From: Nomia melanderi
Lineage: Eukaryota; Arthropoda; Insecta; Hymenoptera; Halictidae
Assembly: GCF_051020985.1 (NCBI RefSeq)
Contig: NW_027475139.1
Location: forward strand, 1,736,001-1,800,000
Length of the DNA: 64,000 nt
Direction: 5' to 3'
The notes under the pieces were generated by a model. It saw nothing but the letters and a program-made list of their open reading frames with translations. It was not told the origin of the DNA and made no database searches. The translations under genes and the position numbers were made by a program. Each line of letters begins with the position of its first letter. Within the stretch, counting starts at the first letter, position 1. Shown here in pieces: positions 12,061 through 25,451 of the stretch.

Positions 12061-13810
12061 CATGAGACGGTGGTTTTCTCGGCCCCTGGTGGTGCGAGGT
12101 CCTTCCCGCTGCACAGATTCATGCGCCAGGGCCTCCTGCAGATAATTCACATTGGTTTATTGCGCTACCTCTAATAGCACCCGAGATAGCACCTGATATA
12201 TATTGGATTTTTCCCTGCCCCTGAGTGTCCGGCCCCATGAGACGGAGGATTTATCGGCCCCTGGTGGTCCGATGTCGATCCCGCTGCACAGATTCATGCG
12301 CCAGGGCCTCCTACAGACAATTCACTTTGATTAATTGCGCTATCTGTAATAGCACCCGAGATATCTCCAGATATATATTGGATTTTTCCCTGACCCTGAG
12401 TGTCCGGCCCCATGAGACGGTGGTTTTCTCGGCGCCTGGTAGTCCGAGATCGTTCCCGCAGCACAGATTCATGCGCCAGGGCCTCCTGCAGATAATTCAC
12501 TGTGATTTATTGCGCTATCTGTAATAGCACCCGAGATATCACCAGATATATATTGGATTTTTCGCTGACCCTGAGTGTCCGGCCGCATGAGACGGTTTTT
12601 TTCTCGGCCCCTGGTGGTGCGAGGTCCTTCCCGCTGCACAGATTCATGCGCCAGGGCCTCCTGCAGATAATTCACATTGGTTTATTGCGCTACCTCTAAT
12701 AGCACCCGAGATAGCACCTGATATATATTGGATTTTTCCCTGCCCCTGAGTGTCCGGCCCCATGAGACGGAGGTTTTCTCGGCCCCTGGTGGTCCGAGGT
12801 CGATCCCGCTGCACAGATTCGTGCGCCATGGCATCCTACAGACAATTCACTTTGATTTATTGCGCTATCTGTAATAGCACCCGAGATATCTCCTGATATA
12901 TATTGGATTTTTCCCTGACCCTGAGTGTCGGGCCCCATGAGACGGTGGTTTTCTCGGCCCCTGGTGGTCCGAGATCGTTCCCGCTGCACAGATTCATGCG
13001 CCAGGGCCTGCTAGAGATAATTAACTTTGGTTTATTGCGCTATCTCTAATAGCACCCGAGATATCTCCAGATATATATTGGATTTTTCCCTGACCCTGAG
13101 TGTCCGTCCCCATGAGACTGTGGTTTCCTCGGCCCCTGGTGGTCCGAGGTCGTTCCCGCTGCACAGATTCATGCTCCAGGGCCTCCTGCAGATCATTCAC
13201 TTTGGTTTATTGCGCTATCTCTAATAGCACCCGAGATGTCACCAGATATATATTGGATTTTTCCCTGACCCTGTGTGTCCGGCCCCATGAGACGGTGGTT
13301 TTCTCGGCCCCTGGTGGTCCGAGGTCGTTCCCGCTGCACAGATTCATGCGCTAGGGCCTCCTGCAGATAATTCACTTTGGTTTATTGCGCTATCTCTAAT
13401 AGCACCCGAGATATCACCAGATATATATTGGATTTTTCCCTGCCCCTGAGTGTCCGGCCCCATGAGACGGAGGTTTTGTCGGCCCCTGGTTGTCGGAGGT
13501 CGATCCCGCTGCACAAATTCATGCGCCAGGGCATCCTAGAGACAATTCACTTTGATTTATTGCGCTATCTGTAATAGCACCCGAGATATCTGCAGATATA
13601 TATTGGATTTTTCCCTGACCCTGAGTGTCCGGCCCCATGAGACGGTGGTTTTCTCGGCCCCTGGTGGTCCGAGATCGTTCCCGCTGCACAGATTCATGCG
13701 CCAGGGCCTCCTGCAGATAATTCACTTTGCTTTATTGCGCTATCTCTAATAGCACCCGAGATAGCACCAGATATATATTGGATTTTCCCCTGACCCTGAG
13801 TGTCCGGCCC
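12061..13810 (+). repeat. 10-monomer (1,750 bp) tandem duplication, copy 2, no mismatch seen
   Basis: Second copy. The junction lies in the monomer starting at 11998. Its 5' part (GATAGCACC, TTTTCCCCTG) matches the monomer at 13748, and its 3' part (GGCCGCATGAG, GGTGCGAGGTCC, ATTGG) matches the one at 10248. The switch falls between about 12037 and 12060. A mismatch-free pair of this length is either very recent or freshly homogenised; an assembly duplication must also be excluded. Confidence 0.9.
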
Positions 13811-16800
13811 CATGAGACGGTGGTTTTCTCGGCCCCTGGTGGTCCGAGGTCGTTCCCGCTGCACAGATTCATGCGCCAGGGCCTCCTGCAGATAATTCAC
13901 TTTGGTTTATTGCGCTATCTCTAATAGCACCCGAGATATCACCAGATATATATTGGATTTTTCCCAGACCCTGAGTGTCCGGCCCCATGAGACGGTGGTT
14001 TTCTCGGCCCCTGGTGGTCCGAGGTCGCTCCCGCTGCACAGATTCATGCGCCAGAGCCTCGTGCAGACAATTCACTTTGGTTTATTGCGCTCTCTGTAAT
14101 AGCACCCGAGATATCACCAGATATATATTGGATTTTCCCCTGACCGTGAGTGTCCGGCCCCATGAGACTGTGGTTTTCTCGGCCGCTGGTGGTCCGAGGT
14201 CGTTCCCGCTGCACAGATTCATGCGCCAGGGCCTCCTACAGACAATGCACTTTGATTTATTGCGCTATCTGTAATAGTACCCGAGATATCACCAGATATA
14301 TATTGGATTTTTCCCTGAACCTGACTGTCCGGCCCCATGAGACGGTGGTTTTCTCGGCCCCTGGTGGTCCGAGGTCGTTCCCGCTGCACAGATTCATGCG
14401 ACAGGGACTCCTGCAGATAATTCACTTTGGTTTATTGCGCTATCTCTAGTAGCACCCGAGATATCACCAGATATATATTGGATTTTTCCCTGACCCTGAG
14501 TGTCCGTCCCCATGAGACTGTGGTTTCCTCGGCCCCTGGTGGTCCGAGGTCGTTCCCGCTGCACAGATTCATGCTCCAGGGCCTCCTGCAGATCATTCAC
14601 TTTGGTTTATTGCGCTATCTCTAATAGCACCCGAGATGTCACCAGATATATATTGGATTTTTCCCTGACCCTGTGTGTCCGGCCCCATGAGACGGTGGTT
14701 TTCTCGGCCCCTGGTGGTCCGAGGTCGTTCCCGCTGCACAGATTCATGCGCTAGGGCCTCCTGCAGATAATTCACTTTGGTTTATTGCGCTATCTCTAGT
14801 AGCACCCGAGATATCACCAGATATATATTGGATTTTTCCCTGACCCTGAGTGTCCGGCCCCATGAGACGGCGGTTTTCTCGGCCCCTGGTGGTCCGAGAT
14901 CGATCCCGCTGCACAGATTCATGCGCCAGGGCCTCCTACAGACAATGCACTTTGATTTATTGCGCTATCTGTAATTGCAACCGAGATATCACCAGATATA
15001 TATTGGATTTTTCCCTGAACCTGAGTGTCCGGCCCCATGAGACTGTGGTTTTCTCGGCCCCTGGTGGTCCGAGGTCGTTCCCGCTGCACAGATTCATGCG
15101 CCAGGGCCTCCTGCAGATCATTCACTTTGGTTTATTGCGCTATCTCTAATAGCACCCGAGATATCACCAGATATATATTGGATTTTTCCCTGACCCTGAG
15201 TGTCCGGCCCCATGAGACGGCGGTTTTCTCGGCCCCTGGTGGTCCGAGATCGATCCCGCTGCACAGATTCATGCGCCAGGGCCTCCTGCAGACAATGCAC
15301 TTTGATTTATTGCGCTATCTGTAATAGCACCCGAGGTATCACCAGATATATATTGGATTTTTCCCTGACCCTGAGTGTCTGGCCCCATGAGACGGTGGTT
15401 TTCTCGTCTCCTGGTGGTCCGATGTCGTTCCCGCTGGTCAGATTCATGCGCCAGGGCCTCCTGCAGATAATTCACTTTGGCTTATTGCGCTATCTCTAAT
15501 AGCACCCGAGATATCACCAGATATATATTGGATTTTCCCCTGACCCTGAGTGCCCGGCCGCATGAGACGGTGGTTTTCTCGGCGCCTGGTGGTCCGAGGT
15601 CGTTCCCGCTGGCCACATTCATGCGCCAGGGCCTCCTACAGACAATGTACTTTGATTTATTGCGCTATCTGTAATAGCACCCGAGATATCACCAGATATA
15701 TATTGGATTTTTCCCGGACCCTGAGTGTCCGGCCCCATCAGACGGTGGTTGTCTCGGTCCCTGGTGGTCCGAGGTCGTTCCCGCTGCCCAGATTCATGCG
15801 CCAGGGCCTCCTGCAGATAATTCACTTTGGTTTATTGCGCTATCTCTAATAGCACCCGAGATATCACCAGATATATATTGGATTTTCCCCTGTCCCTGAG
15901 TGTCCGGCCCCATGAGACTGTGGTTGTCTCGGCCCCTGGTTGTCCCAGGTCGTTCCCTTTGCACAGATTCATGCGCCAGGGCCTCCTACAGACAATGCAC
16001 TTTGATTTATTGCGCAATCTGTAATAGCACCTGAGATATCACGAGATATATATTGGATTTTCCCCAGACCCTGAGTGTCCGGCCCCATGAGACGGTGGCT
16101 TTCTCGGACCCTGGTGGTCCAAGGTCGTTCCGGCTGCACAGATTCATGCGCCTGGGCCTCCTGCAGATAATTCACTTTGGTTTATTGCGCTATCTCTAAT
16201 AGCACCAAACATATCACCATATATATATTGGATTTTTCCCGGACCCTGAGTGTCCGGCCCCATGAGACTGTGGTTTTCTCGGCCCCTGGTGGTCCGAGAT
16301 CGTTCCCGCTGCACGGATTCATGCGCCAGGGCCTCCTGCAGATAATTCACTTTGATTTATTGCGCTATCTGTAATAGCACCCGAGATATCACCAGATATA
16401 TATTGGATTTTTCCCTGACCCTGAGTGACCGGCCCCATGAGACTGTGGTTTTCTCGGCCCCTGGTGGTCCGAGTTCGTTCCCGCTGCACAGATTCATGCG
16501 CCGGGGCCTCCTGCAGATAATTCACTTTGGCTTATTGCGCTATCTCTAATAGCACCCGAGATATCACCTGATATATATTGGATTTTTCCCTGACCCTGAG
16601 TGTCCGGCCCCATGAGTCGGTGGTTGTCTCGGCCCCTGGTGGTCCGAGGTCGATCCCGCTGCACAGATTCATGCGCCGGGGCCTCCTGCAGATAATTCAC
16701 TTTGGTTTATTGCGCTATCTCTAATGTCACCCGAGATATCACCAGATATATATTGGATTTTTCCCTGACACTGAGTGTACGGCACCATGAGACGGTGGTT

Positions 16801-18298
16801 TTCTCGGCCCCTGGTGGTCCAAGGTCGATCCCGCTGCACAGATTCATGCGCCAGGGCCTCCTGCAGATCATCCACTTTGATTTATTGCGCTATCTGTAAT
16901 AGCACCCGAGATATCAAAAGATATATATTGGATTTTTCCCTGACCCTGAGTGTCCGGCCGCATGAGACTGTGGTTTTCTCGGCCCCTGGTGGTCCGAGGT
17001 CGATCCCGCAGCACAGATTCATGCGCCAGGGCCTCCTGCAGATAATTCAGTTTGATTTATTGCGCTATCTGTAATAGCACCCGAGATATCACCAGATATA
17101 TATTGGATTTTTCCCTGACCCTGAGTGTCCGGCCGCATGAGACGCTGGTTTTCTCGGCCCCTGGTGGTGCGAGGTCCTTCCCGCTGCACAGATTCATGCG
17201 CCAGGGCCTCCTGCAGATAATTCACATTGGTTTATTGCGCTACCTCTAATAGTACCCGAGATAGCACCTGATATATATTGGATTTTTCCCTGACCCTGAG
17301 TGTCCGGCCCCATGAGACTGTGGTTTTCTCGGCCCCTGGTGGTCCGAGGTCGTTCCCGCTGCACAGATTCATGCTCCAGGGCCTCCTGCAGATCATTCAC
17401 TTTGGTTTATTGCGCTATCTGTAATAGCACCCGAGATATCACCCGATATATATTGGATTTTCCCCGGACCCTGTGTGTCCGACCCCATGTGACGGTGGTT
17501 TTCTCGGCCCCTGGTGGCCCCAGGTCGTTCCCGCTGCACAGATTCATGCGCCAGGGCCTCCTGCAGATAATTCACTTTGGTTTATTGCGCTATTTCTAAT
17601 AGCACCCGAGATATCACCAGATATATATTGGATTTTTCCCTGCCCCTGAGTGTCCGGCCCCATGAGACGGAGGTTTTCTCGGCCCCTGGTGGTCCGAGGT
17701 CGATCCCGCTGCACAGATTCATGCGCCATGGCATCCTACAGACAATTCACTTTGATTTATTGCGCTATCTGTAATAGCACCCGAGATATCTCCTGATATA
17801 TATTGGATTTTTCCCTGACCCTGAGTGTCGGGCCCCATGAGACGGTGGTTTTCTCGGCCCCTGGTGGTCCGAGATCGTTCCCGCTGCACAGATTCATGCG
17901 CCAGGGCCTGCTAGAGATAATTAACTTTGGTTTATTGCGCTATCTCTAATAGCACCCGAGATATCTCCAGATATATATTGGATTTTTCCCTGACCCTGAG
18001 AGTCCGTGCCCATGAGACGGTGGTTTTCTCGGCCCCTGGTGGTCCGAGGTCGATCCCGCTGCACAGATTCATGCGCCAGGGCCTACTGCATATCATTCAC
18101 TTTGGTTTATTGCGCTATCTTTAATAGCACCCGAGATATCACCGGATATATATTGGATTTTTCCCAGACCCTGAGTGTCCGGCACCATGAGACGGAGGTT
18201 TTCTCGGCCCCTGGTGGTCCGAGGTCGATCCCGCTGCACAGATTCATGCGCCAGGGCTTCCTACAGACAATTCACTTTGATTTATTGCGCTATCTGTA

Positions 18299-18823
18299 AT
18301 AGCACCCGAGATATCTCCAGATATATATTGGATTTTTCCCTGACCCTGAGTGTCGGGCCCCATGAGACGGTGGTTTTCTCGGCCCCTGGTGGTCCGAGGT
18401 CGTTCCCGCTGGCCAGATTCATGCGCCAGGGCCTCGTGCAGATAATTCACTTTGGTTTATTGCGCTATCTTTAATAGCACCCGAGATATCAGCAGATATA
18501 TATTGGATTTTTCCCTGACCCTGAGTGTCCGGCCCCATGAGACGGTGGTTTTCTCGGCCCCTGGTGGTCCGAGGTCGATCCCGCTGCACAGATTCATGCG
18601 CCAGGGCCTCCTGCATATCATTCACTTTGGTTTATTGCGCTATCTTTAATAGCACCCGAGATATCTCCAGATATATATTGGATTTTACCCTGACCCTGAG
18701 TGTCCGGCCCCATGAGACGGCCGTTTTCTCGGCACCTGGTGGTCCGAGGTCGTTCCCGCTGGCCAGATTTATGCGCCAGGGCCTCCTGCAGATAATTCAC
18801 TTCGATTTATTGCGCTATCTGTA
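18299..18823 (+). repeat. 3-monomer insertion in block B relative to A
   Basis: Sequence A passes straight from the monomer ending at 2897 to the one beginning at 2898. In B the same two monomers are separated by 525 bp. The inserted unit at 18,474-18,648 is nearly the same as the one at 20,224-20,398, a 1,750 bp (10-monomer) offset. The first inserted unit is hybrid: its 5' half has GTGTCGGGCCCC and its 3' half GGCCAGATTC with CTCGTGCAG. The third carries GACGGCCG and GGCACCTGG. Confidence 0.75.
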
Positions 18824-20572
18824 ATAGCACCCGAGATATCTCCAGATATATATTGGATTTTTCCCTGACCCTGAGTGTCCGGCCCCATGAGACGGTGGTT
18901 TTCGCGGCCCCTGGTGGTCCGAGGTCGTTCCCGCTGCACAGATTCATGCGCCAGGGCCTCCTGCAGATAATTCACTCTGGTTTATTGCGCTATCTCTAAT
19001 AGCACCCGAGATATCACCAGATATATATTGGATTTTTCCCTGACCCTGAGTGTCCGGCCCCATGAGACGGTGGTTTTCTCGGCCCCTGGTGGTCCGAGGT
19101 CGTTCCCGCTGCACAGATTCATGCGCCAGGGCCTCTTAGAGATAATTAACTTTGGTTTATTGCGCTATCTCTAATAGCACCCGAGATATCACCAGATATA
19201 TATTGGATTTTCCCCTGACCCTGAGTGTCCGGCCCCATGAGACTCTGGTTTTCTCGGCCCCTGGTGGTCCGAGGAAGTTCCGGCTGCACAGATTCATGCT
19301 CCAGGGCCTCCTGCAGATAATTCACTTTGGTTTATTGCGCTATCTGTAATAGCACCCGAGATATCACCAGATATATATTGGATTTTTCCCAGACCCTGAG
19401 TGTCCGGCACCATGAGACGGAGGTTTTCTCGGCCCCTGGTGGTCCGAGGTCGATCCCGCTGCACAGATTCATGCGCCAGGGCTTCCTACAGACAATTCAC
19501 TTTGATTTATTGCGCTATCTGTAATAGCACACGAGATATCTCCAGATATATATTGGATTTTTCCCTGACCCTGAGTGTCGGGCCCCATGAGACGGTGGTT
19601 TTCTCGGCCCCTGGTGGTCCGAGGTCGTTCCCGCAGCACAGATTCATGCGCCAGGGCCTCCTGCAGATCATTCACTTTGGTTTATTGCGCTATCTCTAAT
19701 TGCACCCGAGATATCACCAGATATATATTGGATTTTTCCCTGACCCTGAGTGTCCGGCCCCATGAGACGGTGGTTTTCTCGGCCCCTAGTGGTCCGACGT
19801 CGATCCCGCTAGACAGATTCATGCGCCAGGGCCTCCTGCATATCATACACTTTGGTTTATTGCGCTATCTCTAATAGCACCCGAGATATCACCAGATATA
19901 TATTGGATTTTCCCCTGACCCTGAGTGTCCGGCCCCATGAGACGGTGGTTTTCTCGGCTCCTGGTGGTCCGAGGTCGTTCCCGCTGGCCAGATTCATGCG
20001 CCAGGGCCTCCTACAGACAATGCACTTTGATTTATTGCGCTCTCTCTAATAGCACCCGAGATATCACCAGATATATATTGGATTTACCCCTGACCCTGAG
20101 TGTCCGGCCCCATGAGACGGTGGTTTTCTCGGCTCCTGGTGGTCCGAGGTCGTTCCCGCTGGCCAGATTCATGCGCCAGGGCCTCGTGCAGATAATTCAC
20201 TTTGGTTTATTGCGCTATCTTTAATAGCACCCGAGATATCAGCAGATATATATTGGATTTTTCCCTGACCCTGAGTGTCCGGCCCCATGAGACGGTGGTT
20301 TTCTCGGCCCCTGGTGGTCCGAGGTCGATCCCGCTGCACAGATTCATGCGCCAGGGCCTCCTGCATATCATTCACTTTGGTTTATTGCGCTATCTCTAAT
20401 AGCACCCGAGATATCACCAGATAAATATTGGATTTTTCCCTGACCCTGAGTGTCCGGCCGCATGAGACGGTGGTTTTCTCCGCCCCTGGTGGTCCGAGGT
20501 CGTTCCCGCTGCGCAGATTCATGCGCCAGGGCCTCCTGCAGATAATTCACTTTGGTTTATTGCGCTATCTCT

Positions 20573-20747
20573 AATAGCACCCGAGATATCACCAGATATA
20601 TATTGGATTTTTCCCTGACCCTGAGTGTCCGGCCCCATGAGACGGTGGTTTTCTCGGCCCCTGGTGGTCCGAGGTCGTTCCCGCTGCACAGATTCATGCG
20701 CCAGGGCCTCCTGCAGATAATGCACTGTGGTTTATTGCGCTATCTCT
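20573..20747 (+). repeat. Representative near-consensus monomer
   Basis: This 175-bp unit differs from my consensus at about two bases (near its 3' part, ATGCACTG instead of TTCACTTT). Layout of the unit: positions 1-12 lead with AATAGCACCCGA; 14-19 GATATC; 20-34 an AT-rich partial dyad, CCAGATATATATTGG; 40-130 a GC-rich body with two CGGCCCC heptamers about 25 bp apart and two GGTGGT motifs; 131-175 a T-rich 3' part ending TTTATTGCGCTATCTCT. The 3' part exists in linked variants: GCAGATAATTCAC versus ACAGACAATGCAC, and TTTGG...CTCT versus TTTGA...CTGT. These recombine among monomers. No CENP-B box is present. Confidence 0.9.
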
Positions 20748-22497
20748 AATAGCACCCGAGATATCACCAGATATATATTGGATTTTTCCCTGACCCTGAG
20801 TGTCCGGCCCCATGAGACGGTGGTTTTCTCGGCCCCTGGTGGTCCGAGGTCGATCCCGCTGCACAGATTCATGCGCCAGGGCCTCCTGCATATCATTCAC
20901 TTTGGTTTATTGCGCTATCTCTAATAGCACCCGAGATATCACCAGATATATATTGGATTTTACCCTGACCCTGAGTGTCCGGCCCCATGAGACGGTGGTT
21001 TTCTCGGCCCCTGGTGGTCCGAGGTCGTTCCCGCTGCACAGATTCATGCGCCAGGGCCTGCTAGAGATAATTAACTTTGGTTTATTGCGCTATCTCTAAT
21101 AGCAGCCGAGATGGCACCAGATATATATTGGATTTTCCCCTGACCCTGAGTGTCCGGCCCCATGAGACGGTGGTTTTCTCGGCTCCTGGTGGTCCGATGT
21201 CGTTCCCGCTGGCCAGATTGATGCGCCAGGGCCTCCTACAGACAATGCACTTTGATTTATTACGCTTTCTGTAATAGCACCCGAGATGTCACCAGATATA
21301 TATTGGATTTTTCCCTGACCCTGAGTGTCCGGCCCCATGAGACGGTGGTTTTCTCGGCCCCTGGTGGTCCGAGGTCGTTCCTGCTGCACAGATTCATGCG
21401 CCAGGGCCTCCTGCAGATAATTCACTTTGGTTTATTGCGCTATCTCTAATAGCACCCGAGATATCACCAGATATATATTGGATTTACCCCTGACCCTGAG
21501 TGTCCGGCCCCATGAGACGGTGGTTTTCTCGGCTCCTGGTGGTCCGAGGTCGTTCCCGCTGGCCAGATTCATGAGCCAGGGCCTCCTGCAGATAATTCAC
21601 TTTGGTTTATTGCGCTATCTCTAATAGCACCCGAGATATCAGCAGATATATATTGGATTTTTCCCTGACCCTGAGTGTCCGGCCCCATGAGATTGTGGTT
21701 TTCTCGGCCCCTGGTGGTCCGAGGTCGTTCCCGCTGCACAGATTCATGCTCCAGGGCCTCCTGCAGATCATTCACTTTGTTTTATTGCGCTACCTCTAAT
21801 AGCACCCGAGATGTCACCAGATATATATTGGATTAATCCCTGACCCTGTGTGTCCGGCCCCATGAGACGGTGGTTTTCTCGGCCCCGGGTGGTCCGAGGT
21901 CGTTCCCGCTGCACAGATTCATGCGCCAGGGCCTCCTGCAGATAACTCACTTTGGTTTATTGCGCTATCTCTAATAGCACCCGAGATATCACCAGATATA
22001 TATTGGATTTTTCCCTGCCGCTGAGTGTCCGGCCCCATGAGACGGTTGTTTTCTCGGCCCCTGGTGGTCCGAGGTCGATCCCGCTGCACAGATTCATGCG
22101 CCAGGGCCTCCTGCAGATCATTCACTTTGGTTTATTGCGCTATCTGTAATAGCAGCCGAGATATCTCCAGATATATATTGGATTTTTCCCTGAGCCTGAG
22201 TGTCCGGCCCCATGGGACGGTGGTTTTCTCGGCCCCTGGTGGTCCGAGATCGTTCCCGCTGCACAGATTCATGCACCAGGGCCTCCTGCAGATAATTCAC
22301 TTTGATTTATTGCGCTATCTGTAATAGCACCCGAGATATCTCCAGATATATATTGGATTTTTCCCTGACCCTGAGTGTCCGGCCCCATGAGACGGTGGTT
22401 TTCTCGGCCCCTGGTGGTCCGAGATCGTTCCCGCTGCACAGATGCATGCGCCAGGGCCTCCTGCAGATAATTCACTTTGATTTATTGCGCTGTCTGT

Positions 22498-22672
22498 AAT
22501 AGCACCCAAGATGTCACCAGATATATATTGGATTTTCCCCTGACCCTGAGTGTCCGGCCCCATGAGACGGCCGTTTTCTCGGCTCCTGGTGGTCCCAGGT
22601 CGTTCCCGCTGCACAGACTCATGCGCCAGGTCCTCCTGCAGATAATTCACTTTGGTTTATTGCGCTATCTCT
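22498..22672 (+). repeat. Hybrid monomer at a 2-monomer deletion
   Basis: The 5' part (CCCAAGATGTC, GACGGCCG, GGTGGTCCCAGG) equals the block A monomer at 6573. The 3' part (GCACAGACTC, CAGGTCCTCC) equals the A monomer at 6923. The switch lies between about 22,595 and 22,615. This one hybrid accounts for the 350 bp by which B is shorter than A here. It is a clean record of one in-register unequal exchange. Confidence 0.85.
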
Positions 22673-23876
22673 AATAGCACCCGAGATATCACCAGATATA
22701 TATTGGATTTTTCCCTGACCCTGCGTGTCCGGCCCCATGAGACGGTGGTTTTCTCGGCCCCTGGTGGTTCGAGGTCGTTCCGGCTGCACAGATTCATGCG
22801 CCAGGGCCTCCTGCAGATCATTCACTTTGGTTTATTGCGCTATCTCTAATAGCACCCGAGATATCACCAGATATATATTGGATTTTTCCTTGCCCCTGAG
22901 TGTCCGGCCCCATGAGACGGATGTTTTCTCGGCCCCTGGTGGTCCGAGGTCGATCCCGCTGCACAGATTCATGCGCCAGGGCCTCCTGCAGATAATTCAC
23001 TTTGATTTATTGCGCTATTTGTAATAGCACCCGAGATATCACCAGATATATATTTGATTTTTCACTTACCCTGAGTGTCCGGCCGTATGAGACGGTGGTG
23101 TTCCCGGCCCCTGGTGGTCCGAGGTCGTTCCCGCTGCACAGATTCATGCGCCAGGGCCTCCTGCAGATAATTCACTTTGGTTTATTCCGCTACCTCTAAT
23201 AGCACCCGAGATATCACCTGATATATATTGGATTTTTCCCTGACCCTGAGTGTCCGGCCCCATGAGACTGTGGTTTTCTCGGCCCCTGGTGGTCCGAGGT
23301 CGTTCCCGCTGCACAGATTCATGCGCCAGGGCCTGCTAGAGATAATTAACTTTGGTTTATTGCGCTATCTCTAATAGCACCCGAGATATCACCAGATATA
23401 TAGTGGATTTTCCCCTGACCCTGAGTGTCCGGCCCCATGAGACTGCGGTTTCCTCGGCCCCTGGTGGTCCGAGGAAGTTCCCGCTGCACAGATTCATGCT
23501 CCAGGGCCTCCTGCAGATAATTCACTTTGGTTTATTGCGCTATCTGTAATAGCACCCGAGATATCACCAGATATATATTGGATTTTTCCCAGACCCTGAG
23601 TGTCCGGCCCCATGCGACAGTGGATTTCCCGGCCCCTGGTGGTCCGAGGTCGATCCCGGTGCACAGATTCATGCGCCAGGGCCTCCTGCAGATAATTCAC
23701 TTTGGTTTATTGCGCTACCTCTAATAGCACCCGAGATATCACCTGATATATATTGGATTTTTCCCTGACCCTGAGTGTCCGGCCCCATGAGACTGTGGTT
23801 TTCTCGGCCCCTGGTGGTCCGAGGTCGTTCCCGCTGCACAGATTCATGCTCCAGGGAATCCTGCAGATCATTCACT

Positions 23877-25451
23877 TTGGTTTATTGCGCTATCTCTAAT
23901 AGCACCCGAGATATCACCAGATATATATTGGATTTACCCCTGACCCTGAGTGTCCGGCCCCATGAGACGGTGGTTTTCTCGGCTCCTGGTGGTCCGAGGT
24001 CGTTCCCGCTGGCCAGATTCATGCGCCAGGGCCTCCTACAGACAATGCACTTTGATTTATTACGCTGTCTGTAATAGCACCCGAGATGTCACCAGATATA
24101 TATTGGATTTTTCCCTGACCCTGAGTGTCCGGCCCCATGAGACGGTGGTTTTCTCGGCCCCTGGTGGTCCGAGGTCGTTCCCGCTGCACAGATTCATGAG
24201 CCAGGGCTTCCTGCAGATAATTCACTTTGGTTTATTGCGCTATCTCGAATAGCACCCGAGATATCACCAGATATATATTGGATTTTTCCCTGACCCTGAG
24301 TGTCCGGCCCCATGAGACGGAGGTTTTATCGGCCCCTGGTGGTCCGATGTCGATCCCGCTGCACAGATTCATGCGCCAGGGCCTCCTACAGACAATTCAC
24401 TTTGATTTATTGCGCTATCTGTAATAGCACCCGAGATATCACCAGATATATATTGGATTTTTCCCTGACCCTGAGTGTCCGGCCGCATGAGACGGTGGTT
24501 TTCTCGGCCCCTGGTGGTCGGAGGTCGTTCCCGCTGCACAGATTCATGCGCCAGGGCCTCCTGCAGGTAATTCACTTTGGTTTATTGCGCTACCTCTAAT
24601 AGCACCCGAGATATCACCTGATATATATTGGATTTTTCCCTGACCCTGAGTGTCCGGCCCCATGAGACTGTGGTTTTCTCGGCCCCTGGTGGTCCGAGGT
24701 CGTTCCCGCTGCACAGATTCATGCGCCAGGGCCTGCTAGAGATAATTAACTTTGGTTTATTGCGCTATCTCTAATAGCACCCGAGATATCACCAGATATA
24801 TATTGGATTTTCCCCTGACCCTGAGTGTCCGGCCCCATGAGACTGTGGTTTTCTCGGCCCCTGGTGGTCCGAGTTCGTTCCCGCTGCACAGATTCATGCG
24901 CCAGGGCCTGCTAGAGATAATTAGCTTTGGCTTATTGCGCCATCTCTAATAGCACCCGAGATATCACCAGATATATATTGGATTTTCCCTTGACCCTGAG
25001 TGTCCGGCCCCATGAGACTGTGGTTTTCTCGGCCCCTGGTGGTCCGAGGAAGTTCCCGCAGCACAGATTCATGCTCCAGGGCCTCCTGCAGATAATTCAC
25101 TTTGATTTATTACGCTGTCTGTAATAGCACCCGAGATGTCACCAGATATATATTGGATTTTTCCCTGACCCTGAGTGTCCGGCCCCATGAGACGGTGGTT
25201 TTCTCGGCCCCTGGTGGTCCGAGGTCGTTCCCGCTGCACAGATTCATGCGCCAGGGCCTCCTGCAGATAATTCACTTTGGTTTATTGCGCTATCTCGAAT
25301 AGCACCCGAGATATCTCCAGATATATATTGGATTTTTCCCTGACCCTGAGCGTCGGGCCCCATGAGACGGTGGTTTTCTCGGCCCCTGGTGGTCCGAGAT
25401 CGTTCCCGCTGCACAGATTCATGCGCCAGGGCCTGCTAGAGATAATTAACT
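23877..25451 (+). repeat. 9-monomer (1,575 bp) tandem duplication, copy 1
   Basis: This is the block B equivalent of A 8302-9876, followed at once by a second copy. Shared markers are TTACGCTGTCTG, TATCTCGAATAGC, GGAGGTTTTATCGG, GTCGGAGG, CAGGTAATTC, TAGAGATAATTAGC and GAGGAAGTTCCCGCAG. I see only a handful of mismatches to copy 2 (for example CTTCCTGC versus CCTCCTGC near 24,210; CATCTC versus TATCTC near 24,950; GCGTCGG versus GTGTCGG near 25,350). Confidence 0.88.

Larger units (their letters stand above)
2580..17980 (+). repeat. Block A: first copy of a ~15.4 kb (88-monomer) segmental duplication
   Basis: Colinear runs of shared rare variants link this block to block B. Offsets change in whole-monomer steps: +15401 (2.59-2.90 kb), +15926 (2.90-4.28), +16626 (4.45-5.52), +15925 (6.38-6.60), +15575 (7.04-9.88), +15400 (11.98-14.10), +14350 (15.15-15.60), +14000 (16.0-16.3) and +14175 (16.32-17.93). 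The left edge is marked by GAGAGTCCGTGCCC at about 2597, found again at about 17,998 where B begins. Block A ends exactly where B starts, so the two are direct tandem copies. Private to A are a 10-monomer duplication, a 4-monomer duplication, a single-monomer duplication and about six monomers near 14.1-15.15 kb that B lacks. Confidence 0.85.
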
